From assembly GCA_021773555.1 (NCBI GenBank), contig JAJFKA010000037.1, positions 1 to 64,000 on the forward strand: DNA of 64,000 nucleotides, read 5' to 3'. This stretch comes from Gammaproteobacteria bacterium. Its GTDB lineage: Bacteria > Pseudomonadota > Gammaproteobacteria > Pseudomonadales > Azotimanducaceae. The notes beneath the pieces were generated by a model that saw nothing but the letters and a program-made list of their open reading frames with translations, was not told the origin of the DNA and did no database searches. The translations under genes were made by a program, and so were the position numbers. Shown here piece by piece: positions 27,578 to 34,962 of the stretch (positions are counted from its first letter, which is position 1; each line of letters opens with the position of its first letter).

Positions 27578-27909
27578 TGGTGGGCCTGGAAGGACTCGAA
27601 CCTTCGACCAATGGATTCACTTTGTTCCCGATATTTCTAACGGGAGCGGACTATCTCATCACCCTCAGCACTGGTGCTGGTGGGGTGCGGGACGCTCTTG
27701 CCTGTTATTAAGAACACTCGGTTTGCACCAGTTCCCAGGTAGTCTCTGCACCTTCCGGATGTGTACATCCAGCTTGGCTCAGGATTGCCAGCAGTCGCGT
27801 CGCGCGACCGTTAAGGTTTCCCTGAATTCATCCCGTTCATTTCATACCTTTCGATATGAACGCACCATTTTGATGAGTCCACTGCTCTAACCAACTGAGC
27901 TACAGGCCC
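27578..27909 (-). tRNA. tRNA-Ile (CAU anticodon), interrupted by a group I intron
   Basis: The 5' exon (27909-27873, 37 nt) has the acceptor strand GGGCCTG, a D arm and the anticodon stem up to CTCAT. The 3' exon (27617-27578, 40 nt) begins AATCCAT, has a TTCGAGT T-loop, the matching CAGGCCC, discriminator A and an encoded CCA. Joined, they give a 77-nt cloverleaf: 7-bp acceptor stem, anticodon stem GTGGA/TCCAT and loop CT-CAT-AA. CAU can mean Met or lysidine-modified Ile2. The GACTCAT-AATCC...TTGGTC body resembles proteobacterial tRNA-Ile2, and no initiator features are present. Ile2 reads AUA after TilS modification. The 255-nt insert sits just after the anticodon. Confidence 0.93.
27618..27872 (-). 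ncRNA. group I self-splicing intron in the tRNA anticodon loop
   Basis: A 255-nt ribozyme without a homing-endonuclease frame. The 5' exon ends in U and the intron in G, as group I splicing needs, and GUG near the intron 5' end can pair with exon CAU (P1, U-G at the site). P2 is an inverted repeat capped by GAAA (27834-27862). Core signatures read in RNA sense: AATTCAGGGAAACCTTAA (27811-27828), GGCAATCCTGAGCCAAGC (27772-27789; UCAGG/CCUGA forms P4), GGTGCAGAGACTA (27740-27752) and ATAGTCC (27648-27654), the last two giving P7. CGGGAU/GUCCCG fits P3 and TCCCG/CGGGA (27626-27645) fits P9. The core closely resembles the Azoarcus tRNA-Ile intron as I recall it. Exact boundaries need testing. Confidence 0.93.
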
Positions 27910-27966
27910 AATGTTGTTCCAGTCAGCCAATGCTTCACAGTCCCGGCTGGTGTCACAACGCTGCGC

Positions 27967-27995
27967 AGTATACTAGAAACGATCCGTGCTTGTAA
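27967..27995 (-). promoter_or_regulatory. promoter of the intron-containing tRNA gene
   Basis: On the minus strand TTACAA (27995-27990) and TATACT (27972-27967) are separated by exactly 17 bases, a near-consensus sigma70 promoter. It would start transcription near 27960, leaving a leader of about 50 nt for RNase P to remove. Confidence 0.78.
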
Positions 27996-28095
27996 CGAAA
28001 GCCGCGTTGCAACGTCAGGTTGAAGCGGGTTATGAATCCGTGGGTGACTTTCGCGCGATTTTGATCCAGCCGCCTGTGTTAAACCTGTATCAGAA

Positions 28096-28887
28096 ATGAG
28101 AGACCGCATGGCCAAGTTGTTCCGGATTCTGTGTTTGCTTGCCTTCTTCTTACCGGCACTAACTTCGGCCGGTGCGGCTGAGGCATTTTCTCATGACGAT
28201 TGGGAAACCGTGTTGATGGCTTATGTGAATGATCGCGGATTGGTTGACTACGTCGGTCTTTCAACTGACCGTGTAGTTTTTGATCGGTACATTGCGGGGA
28301 TCGAATCCATTGGCCCGGATTCTCATCCATCTTTTTTCCCCACGCCGGATGCAAAGCTCGCGTATTACATCAACGCATACAACGCGATGGTTTTTAAGGG
28401 TGTTCTTGCGAGAGGTCCTGAGGACAAAAGCGTGTGGACCGGGATTATCTCAGGATTCCGGTTTTTCCAGTGGATGGACATCATTGTTGACGGGCAGAAA
28501 ACAAGCTTGCAGGATCTGGAAAACAGGATTATCAGGGCAGAGTTCAAGGACCCGCGAATTCACGCAGCTGTTAACTGCGCTTCCATCAGTTGTCCTCGAT
28601 TACCGCGGTACGCCTTTCACCCGGATCGATTGCAGGCCCAGCTGGATGAGGCGATGGCTGAATTTGTCAGTAACGAGACCAATGTGCAAATACGCGGCAA
28701 AACCCTGTATCTGTCCCGTATCTTTGACTGGTTCCGGGACGATTTTCTTGACTTTGAGCACCGGCAGGGCGCCTTAAATCCCGTGCTCATTGACTATATC
28801 AACCGCTATCGTGCGCCTGATCAGCAGTTAGCGTCGGATCTGGACATCCGGTTTTTTAATTACGACAAGGGTATTAACAGCCAATAG
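28096..28887 (+). CDS. DUF547 family exported protein
   Basis: A 263-residue protein (259 if the ATG at 28108 is used, which has a GAGAG upstream). A signal peptide (LFRILCLLAFFLPALTSAGA) precedes the DUF547 domain, whose marks are KLAYYINAYNAMVFKGVL near 93, the NCASISCPRLP motif near 160 and the final YLSRIFDWFRDDF near 217. The catalytic-looking Asn and Cys residues are conserved, but no reaction is established for the family. It is divergent from the tRNA gene. Confidence 0.88.
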   Translation: MRDRMAKLFRILCLLAFFLPALTSAGAAEAFSHDDWETVLMAYVNDRGLVDYVGLSTDRVVFDRYIAGIESIGPDSHPSFFPTPDAKLAYYINAYNAMVFKGVLARGPEDKSVWTGIISGFRFFQWMDIIVDGQKTSLQDLENRIIRAEFKDPRIHAAVNCASISCPRLPRYAFHPDRLQAQLDEAMAEFVSNETNVQIRGKTLYLSRIFDWFRDDFLDFEHRQGALNPVLIDYINRYRAPDQQLASDLDIRFFNYDKGINSQ

Positions 28888-29160
28888 CTTTTCCTCTTTC
28901 CTCGCGATTTCCTCCATGATTCGGCATGGAAAGTCCAGTTGAGTTACTTTATTCTGCGCAACATCCTGCTTTGATTCTGAACTACTCAACTGCTGTGGGT
29001 ACGTAAGGACAGAGACGGGAATGATGGCTCGCTGCGGCGGGCTCGAATTTGTTTAATTGACTCGTAGGACTTGATCCGGCAGGACAGGTACCCATTACCC
29101 GCCTATACCGCCTCGCGGTAGTCTGCTGTTGATCATGCCTTGAAACTGAGGATTACGACC

Positions 29161-29952
29161 GTGATTAACATATCGACGTTCAAAAAGAGAAAGTGCGACC
29201 AGAAGAAAATCTCCATGGTTACCTGCTACGACCATTGGACCGCGGTGATCCTGAACGACACCGACATTGACTGTTTACTGGTTGGAGACTCACTCGCTGT
29301 TGTGATGCATGGGTTCGATTCAACTGTGCACGCGACCCTCGAAATGATGCGACTTCATGTGGCGGCAGTGGTTCGGGGTGCGCCGGACAAATTTGTGATC
29401 GCTGACATGCCGTTTCTTTCCTGCAGTAAAGGTATCCCCCATGCCATGGACGCCGTGCAGTGTTTGATGCAGGCCGGTGCGCATGCGGTAAAAATTGAAG
29501 GAGCCGAGCACCAGCTTGGGATCATTAAACACATCATTGAGGCAGGAGTCCCGGTGATGGGACATCTTGGTCTGACACCGCAATCTATTCATAACCTCGG
29601 CGGACATAAAGTTCAGGCGAAGGACGCAAAAGCAGCAACAAACTTGATAGCGGCAGCCAGGCAACTCGAACAGGCCGGTTGCTTCGGGGTGGTGCTTGAG
29701 TGTGTACCCGCCAAAGTCGGCGACTGTGTCTCACGGTCCGTGCAGATTCCCACTATTGGCATTGGGGCAGGGCTGCAAACGGATGGGCAGGTTCTGGTAT
29801 TGCACGATCTGCTTGGTGCTAATCTGAACTTTAATCCGAAATTTCTCCGTCGCTACGCCGAGATACAGACACTGGTCAAGAACTCGGTGAACCATTTTCA
29901 TGAGGACGTGCGCACACTGAATTATCCAGCTGCGATGGAGTCTTACTCATGA
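29161..29952 (+). CDS. panB: 3-methyl-2-oxobutanoate hydroxymethyltransferase
   Basis: PanB makes ketopantoate from alpha-ketoisovalerate and methylene-tetrahydrofolate, the first committed step to pantothenate. The 263 residues contain VTCYDHWTA, DCLLVGDSLAVVMHG with the Mg-binding Asp, the KIEGAEHQ lysine/glutamate motif near 107 and GHLGLTPQSIHNLGGHKVQ. I chose the GTG at 29161, with CTGAGGA 7 bases upstream, over a TTG at 29140; the resulting length equals that of the E. coli enzyme within a residue or two. It overlaps panC by ATGA. Confidence 0.96.
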   Translation: MINISTFKKRKCDQKKISMVTCYDHWTAVILNDTDIDCLLVGDSLAVVMHGFDSTVHATLEMMRLHVAAVVRGAPDKFVIADMPFLSCSKGIPHAMDAVQCLMQAGAHAVKIEGAEHQLGIIKHIIEAGVPVMGHLGLTPQSIHNLGGHKVQAKDAKAATNLIAAARQLEQAGCFGVVLECVPAKVGDCVSRSVQIPTIGIGAGLQTDGQVLVLHDLLGANLNFNPKFLRRYAEIQTLVKNSVNHFHEDVRTLNYPAAMESYS

Positions 29953-30725
29953 AAATTATTCGATCGGTCGCCGACTTCAGGCAGTTTTCCCATCAAGCCC
30001 GTTCGACAGGGTTTGTGCCAACCATGGGGGCGTTACACGCGGGGCACCAGTCACTGGTTGAGCGCAGCATGAATGACTGTGAATTGACTGTTGTCAGCAT
30101 CTTTGTGAATCCGACCCAGTTCAATAATCCTGATGATTTGCTTGCCTATCCAAATACACTCGAAGCCGATACGAAACTTCTGCAACGCCTGGGCGTGGAT
30201 GTCCTGTTCCTCCCTGCTTACGAAGAGTTGTATGCCGATGACTTCAGATACCGGGTTCTGGAACAGGGTTTCAGCGAGCAGCTTTGCGGCAGGCATCGTC
30301 CAGGACACTTCAGCGGCGTGTTAACGGTGGTGATGAAGTTGTTGAACATTGTTCGACCGAGCGCCGCTTATTTTGGTGAAAAGGATTACCAGCAACTGGA
30401 CCTCATTCGAGACATGGTGAGTTCCTTTTTTATGGAAGTTGATATCATCGGCTGCCCCACCGTTCGTGAGTCCGATGGCCTGGCGATGAGTTCGCGAAAC
30501 CTGAATCTCGATGCGTGCGCGCGCCATCGGGCTGCAAGGATTCACGAACTGCTGGAGAGTAGTGCCTCGGATACCGAAATGACCACTGCACTCAACTCGG
30601 AAGGATTTGATGTCGACTATATTGAGACGCATAGAGGGCGTCGATTTGTTGCGGCGAGTATTGATGCGAAGGGCCGGCAAGTACGGTTGATAGATAATGT
30701 CCCGATTTCAGCAGAAGTTCATTGA
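29949..30725 (+). CDS. panC: pantoate-beta-alanine ligase (pantothenate synthetase)
   Basis: PanC joins pantoate and beta-alanine using ATP. The 258 residues include FVPTMGALHAGHQSLV (HxGH ATP motif), FVNPTQFN, GRHRPGHFSGVLTVVMKL, YFGEKDYQQL and the KMSKS-equivalent AMSSRNLNL. It is about 25 residues shorter than the E. coli enzyme, with the loss in the C-terminal lid domain, after the SSRN motif; all active-site motifs remain. Coupled to panB by the 4-base overlap. Confidence 0.95.
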   Translation: MKIIRSVADFRQFSHQARSTGFVPTMGALHAGHQSLVERSMNDCELTVVSIFVNPTQFNNPDDLLAYPNTLEADTKLLQRLGVDVLFLPAYEELYADDFRYRVLEQGFSEQLCGRHRPGHFSGVLTVVMKLLNIVRPSAAYFGEKDYQQLDLIRDMVSSFFMEVDIIGCPTVRESDGLAMSSRNLNLDACARHRAARIHELLESSASDTEMTTALNSEGFDVDYIETHRGRRFVAASIDAKGRQVRLIDNVPISAEVH

Positions 30726-30775
30726 TCTTTGTTGAATGACAAAAATAACAGTGTTGGCAATAGTGAGGTGATCCC

Positions 30776-31561
30776 GTGCTGCTCTGTCTTGATGTAGGAA
30801 ATTCTCAGATTTTTGGTGGCTTGTTTGATAACGATGAGCTTAAGGTGCAATTTCGCCGAACGTCGCAACTGCGTAGTTCATCAGATGAACTGGGGGTGTT
30901 TTTTCGTACGGTGTTGAGAGAAAACAATGTTAATCCGCAACTTATCTCGGAAGTAGCCATCTGTTGTGTGGTCCCGGATTTGTTGTACTCGCTGCGCGCC
31001 TGCTGCCAGAAGTATTTTCGTATCGACCCACTGGTGCTGAGACCCGGCACAAAGACCGGCTTGAAAATCAGCTATCGGGATCCCAAAGAAGTCGGTGCAG
31101 ACAGAATTGCTGATGCGGTTGGTGCGGTGACCATGTTCCCTGGCCAGAATCTAATCATTGCGGACTTCGGTACGGCGACCACGCTATGTGCAATCACCGG
31201 CGAAAAGGAATTTCTGGGTGGTAATATTATTCCGGGTGTTCGCATCTCGATGGAGGCGCTGGAAGAACGAACCGCACAACTTCCCTCGGTTGAGATAAAA
31301 CCACCGCGTCGTGCGCTCGGCAGGACAACGATTGAAAGCATTCAGTCCGGATTGTATTGGTCAAATGTTGGCATGGTAAGAGAACTGATCCAGAGGATCA
31401 CGGCTGAGGAATTTTCCGAGAAGCCGCCGCTGGTCCTGGGCACGGGCGGCTTTGCACAACTTTTCAATCGTGAAAAGCTCTTCGACCATGTTATCCCTGA
31501 CCTGATTCTGACCGGCCTTCGGGAAATTGTGCGGCTCAATCAAACCGTTCATCCGAAGTAA
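30776..31561 (+). CDS. coaX: type III pantothenate kinase
   Basis: CoaX phosphorylates pantothenate, the first step from pantothenate to CoA; type III enzymes resist feedback by CoA and need a monovalent cation. The 261 residues have the ASKHA motifs LDVGNSQIFGGLF at the N-terminus, GADRIADAVGA near 106, ADFGTATTLCAI near 126 and GGNIIPGV near 145. The start is a GTG (30776) 50 bases after panC. The three genes thus form a pantothenate-to-phosphopantothenate cluster. Confidence 0.95.
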   Translation: MLLCLDVGNSQIFGGLFDNDELKVQFRRTSQLRSSSDELGVFFRTVLRENNVNPQLISEVAICCVVPDLLYSLRACCQKYFRIDPLVLRPGTKTGLKISYRDPKEVGADRIADAVGAVTMFPGQNLIIADFGTATTLCAITGEKEFLGGNIIPGVRISMEALEERTAQLPSVEIKPPRRALGRTTIESIQSGLYWSNVGMVRELIQRITAEEFSEKPPLVLGTGGFAQLFNREKLFDHVIPDLILTGLREIVRLNQTVHPK

Positions 31562-31638
31562 AGGATTGTGGTCGTCAGGAACAGTATCAGTCCGAGCAGG
31601 TTAATAAGTTCAGTTGCCTGTATGTGATTTTTCAACAT
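31549..31638 (-). CDS. 29-residue single-pass membrane microprotein
   Basis: An ATG at 31638 follows a strong GGGAG ribosome binding site at 7 bases spacing. The frame encodes 29 residues: a short polar start (MLKNHIQATE) and one continuous hydrophobic helix of about 18 residues ending ILYFG. The stop overlaps the 3' end of coaX on the opposite strand by 13 bases. I know no family for it. The ribosome binding site and helix support it; the shortness argues for caution. Confidence 0.45.
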   Translation of the reverse strand: MLKNHIQATELINLLGLILFLTTTILYFG

Positions 31639-31819
31639 TTTGCTCTCCCGCAATTTGTTCGAGGTAGCATTTCACGATATTACGGCTGACCGGACTGTGC
31701 GTTCCGTCACAAATGCCACGCTTATTTAAGAACTGTGACCGAGGGCGCAAAAATTCCGATGAACCCCTTTCAGTATTAGTGGATCGGGTTGTACCCTGGA
31801 TTGCTATAATGCGATCGAA

Positions 31820-33880
31820 TTGATGCTGTCGTTGTCTATGAACAATCATCCCAGAGTATACGAATTCGGGCACCTGGTGCTGGTTTTCGCGCTGACGCTC
31901 TGTCTGTATGTCGCAACGATGCCGGTCACGATCAGCCTCGAGGACGCGGGATTGTTCCAGATGGTCTGCCATCTGGGTGGCATCGGTCATCCCCCCGGAT
32001 ACCCCCTGTTTACCGCCGCCTGTCAGATCTTTGTGGACTTGCCCTGGTTCGACGACAGTGTTTTTGCCGGAAATTTTTTATCTTCCCTGTTCGCGGCGGG
32101 CGGGGTCGCGGTTTTTTTTTCCTGCTGCCTTTACTGGTCGGATGATCTCAGCTTCGCCTACATTGCCGCAATCGCCTACGGGTTGTCTGCCACCTTCTGG
32201 TCACAGGCAATTATTATTGAGGTGTATTCCCTGGCAGTCCTGCTGTTCCTCATCACCTGGAGGTTGCTGCTTGCCTATGTGGACTGCGCTGACAGGCGAT
32301 TCCTGTATGCAGCTATTTTTATCAGTGCCCTGGGATTATCCAATCATTGGCCGTTGATGGTCCTGTCCGGACCGGCGCTCATTGTCATGCTGGCTCCCAG
32401 ATCTGACGAAGTCCTTGTATTGCTTCGTTCCCCAGGTTTCTGGTTGACTGCGTTTGCCTGTCTTGCACTTGGTCTGTCACCTTATCTGCTGTTATTTAGC
32501 GCGGACCCGACTATCGCCGTTTATGGTGAAGTCAGTTCACCGCTTGAACTTCTTAGGTATATCTCAAGGTCTGCATACAGCGATGTCCATGTGGCAGCTG
32601 ATGGCACTGACCGGCTGTTGTACATGGTTTGGTTGTTGACTGAAAGTGGCACCCAATTTGGAGTATTAGGGATTCCGCTGGTGGTGGCCGGACTGTACTC
32701 AATGATCAGGTCAAAGCCGGTCAACGTGTGGTTGAGTCTTCTGGTGCTGTTTCTTGGTACGACGTTCATTCTCAACCTGTTGTTGAATTTTCGTTTTGAG
32801 TATTTCTGGCAGGCGATTTATAAGCCGTACCCGGTGATCAGCTACCTTGCACTCGCTTTCTGGTTTGCGTCCGGAGCAAGCCTATTGATTAACTGGATCG
32901 GTGGACGATTTTCTCGAAGCAGGAAATCAGTGGAAACTACGCTGGCAGTGCTGATTCTCCTGGGTGTTGGCATGGCTAACCTGAATGTTAACAATCGAAG
33001 TCGCGATAACTGGATTTCTCAATACGGGACTACCTTGTTGGCAACGCTGCCTGCGGACAGTGTGCTTTTTGTTACAGGAGATGTCGAAATTGGGGTGTTT
33101 GGATTTTTACATCATGTCGCGGGAGTAAGGCCGGATATTGAGTTACGTAGCTGGGACAATCTTGTGTTTGAAAACCGGCTCACGTCACCTTTTGCATCGG
33201 ACGCCCGGCAGGATGAGTTACGGGAAGCTTTTCTGCAGGGAACGAGCAAACCTGTCTTTAGTATTGCTGCACCACTGACGCCGGTTGCGCACGAGGGTAT
33301 CCTGAAACGGTATACACCTGGCGCGCCAGGGTCGGTCAAACGAAACCCGGCACCGGATATGCTGATTGATTATCTGCTTGCACTTTATCTTTCTGAGTTA
33401 ATAACTGACCCCCATGAACTCTACTACGCCTATCATCGCCTGATCGACCTGTCCCGGTACTATATGCGTCTGCAGCTCATCCAAAATGACCTGTCGCCGG
33501 AAGAGCAGCAACGCCTGCATGATCTGCAGGCGACGTTTCCAGGAAAACTCGCGACCCTGGAAACCCTGTTACACTTTAGCCAGGGAATGTATGGCAAGCA
33601 GGAAATACTTCAAATCGCCGAACTGGCCGAGCAGCAAATCCCGCACTTTGTTACTGTCGAGTCCCTGGCCGTGTTCTACAGTTTATACGGTCGTGCGCAC
33701 TTGATAGCGCCGCAGGACCTGTACCGGGCGATTGCGGCTTTTCAACGCTCAATTGCGATCAACCCTGATCCGGTCAATCAGAGCTGGTGTTTGTTAGCAG
33801 GCATTTATTTGGTGGAAGATAATCATTCGGGTCTTGAGGATCTAAGAAAGGGATTTCCAGAAATGGCGTGCGAAGCGTGA
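31820..33880 (+). CDS. DUF2723 multi-pass membrane protein with C-terminal helical repeats
   Basis: A 686-residue inner-membrane protein. Residues about 12-430 hold some 10-12 transmembrane helices. The first loop contains LEDAGLFQMVCHLGGIGHPPGYPLF, the acidic/GHPPGYPL signature of DUF2723 proteins, which have a GT-C glycosyltransferase-like fold. The C-terminal 250 residues are soluble and helical, TPR-like near 640 (RAIAAFQRSIAINPDPVNQ). It probably moves a sugar from a polyprenyl-phosphate donor to an envelope acceptor. It overlaps the next gene, a GT2-GtrA protein of the type that makes such donors, supporting a shared path. Confidence 0.84.
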   Translation: MMLSLSMNNHPRVYEFGHLVLVFALTLCLYVATMPVTISLEDAGLFQMVCHLGGIGHPPGYPLFTAACQIFVDLPWFDDSVFAGNFLSSLFAAGGVAVFFSCCLYWSDDLSFAYIAAIAYGLSATFWSQAIIIEVYSLAVLLFLITWRLLLAYVDCADRRFLYAAIFISALGLSNHWPLMVLSGPALIVMLAPRSDEVLVLLRSPGFWLTAFACLALGLSPYLLLFSADPTIAVYGEVSSPLELLRYISRSAYSDVHVAADGTDRLLYMVWLLTESGTQFGVLGIPLVVAGLYSMIRSKPVNVWLSLLVLFLGTTFILNLLLNFRFEYFWQAIYKPYPVISYLALAFWFASGASLLINWIGGRFSRSRKSVETTLAVLILLGVGMANLNVNNRSRDNWISQYGTTLLATLPADSVLFVTGDVEIGVFGFLHHVAGVRPDIELRSWDNLVFENRLTSPFASDARQDELREAFLQGTSKPVFSIAAPLTPVAHEGILKRYTPGAPGSVKRNPAPDMLIDYLLALYLSELITDPHELYYAYHRLIDLSRYYMRLQLIQNDLSPEEQQRLHDLQATFPGKLATLETLLHFSQGMYGKQEILQIAELAEQQIPHFVTVESLAVFYSLYGRAHLIAPQDLYRAIAAFQRSIAINPDPVNQSWCLLAGIYLVEDNHSGLEDLRKGFPEMACEA

Positions 33881-34962
33881 TAACAATTGTGGTTCCAACC
33901 TACAAAGAAGCTGGCAACATAACCGTTCTGGTGCGTAACGTTGATGACGTAATGCGCGCGGCAGAATTGGCTTACGAAATGCTTATTGTGGATGACAATT
34001 CACCAGACGAAATAATCCAGGTCGTTGCGTCGCTACAGCCTGAGTTCCCCGTTCGGATTCTACTTCCCAGTGGCAGACCTCGAGACCTGTCACTCTCCGT
34101 TATTGATGGCATTAAAGCCGCAGATTCGGACCGGGTATTGGTGATGGATGCGGACCTGTCGCACCCGCCGCAAGTGATTCCTGCCATGGTGGCGAAGCTC
34201 GATCAGGACGAAAATTCCTTCGTCATGGGCAGCCGTTACATGGCGGGTGGCAGCTTCGACCGTGACTGGAGTCTGTGGCGCTTCTTTAATTCGCACGTGG
34301 CGACATTGCTGGCAAGCCCATTGACCACCAGCAGCGATCCGATGTCCGGTTTTTTCGCACTGAATCGTCAATTTGTTGATGTGGAGTCTCTGCGCCCCAT
34401 TGGTTACAAGATAGGCCTTGAACTGATGGTTCGAGGCAGGTTTTCGGGAGTATCCGAGGTAGCCATTCAGTTTAAGGATCGCACTGTCGGTGAGAGTAAG
34501 ATGAATTTTGGTCAGCAATGGAAGTACCTGCGCCATCTTCGTCGCCTCTATCTGCATCGTTTCAAAGGATGGGCAGAGTTTGTTCACTACGGGGCGGTGG
34601 GTGCCAGCGGTTTTGTTGTCGATATTCTGTTCTACTACCTGTTTCAATATCTGGGGCTGGGTCACCAGAGTGCCCGGGCGCTTTCCTTCTGGCCTGCCGT
34701 CAGTTCCAATTGGGCCTTGAATCGTGTCACCACGTTCGGTGAGCGCAAGCGAAGGCCACGTACCCGGCAATGGCTTGAATTTGTTGGCTCCAGCATGATT
34801 GGATTTTCCCTGAACTGGGGAATTTATTACTGGCTCACAAGCCAGGTGGCGTTTTTTGATGAATTTCGGCTGCTGGCATTAATTGGTGGTATTGCCGGAG
34901 CAAGCCTGTTCAATTTCGCCGCATCGACCCTCTTTATCTACAGTGAGAAACGTATTGGCTAA
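33868..34962 (+). CDS. polyprenyl-phosphate glycosyltransferase (GT2) fused to a GtrA domain
   Basis: 364 residues. The N-terminal GT2 domain (1-230) resembles dolichol-phosphate mannosyltransferase: VVPTYKEAGNI, LIVDDNSPDE, and the metal-binding DADLSHPP near 92. The C-terminal GtrA domain (about 235-360) has four membrane helices. Such fusions make a polyprenyl-phosphate sugar and may aid its transfer across the membrane. The start is either the GTG at 33868 or one at 33877, which overlaps the upstream stop as GTGA. Coupled to the DUF2723 gene. Confidence 0.88.
   Translation: MRSVITIVVPTYKEAGNITVLVRNVDDVMRAAELAYEMLIVDDNSPDEIIQVVASLQPEFPVRILLPSGRPRDLSLSVIDGIKAADSDRVLVMDADLSHPPQVIPAMVAKLDQDENSFVMGSRYMAGGSFDRDWSLWRFFNSHVATLLASPLTTSSDPMSGFFALNRQFVDVESLRPIGYKIGLELMVRGRFSGVSEVAIQFKDRTVGESKMNFGQQWKYLRHLRRLYLHRFKGWAEFVHYGAVGASGFVVDILFYYLFQYLGLGHQSARALSFWPAVSSNWALNRVTTFGERKRRPRTRQWLEFVGSSMIGFSLNWGIYYWLTSQVAFFDEFRLLALIGGIAGASLFNFAASTLFIYSEKRIG

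Noticed and set aside
27618-27872. Possibility that the insert in the tRNA is an integrated element or two tRNA halves
   Set aside because: No flanking repeats, integrase or terminal inverted repeats; splice-site rules and ribozyme core motifs fit a group I intron far better.
27555-27890. Plus-strand open frame of 111 codons over the tRNA gene
   Set aside because: It runs antisense through both tRNA exons and the intron, has no ribosome binding site and no protein-like pattern.
29107-29121. Hairpin TACCGC/GCGGTA upstream of panB as a riboswitch or terminator
   Set aside because: Only a 6-bp stem with no T run and no known riboswitch pattern around it.
34090-34770. 226-codon minus-strand frame inside the GT2-GtrA gene
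   Set aside because: Antisense shadow of a well-supported gene; no recognisable domain.
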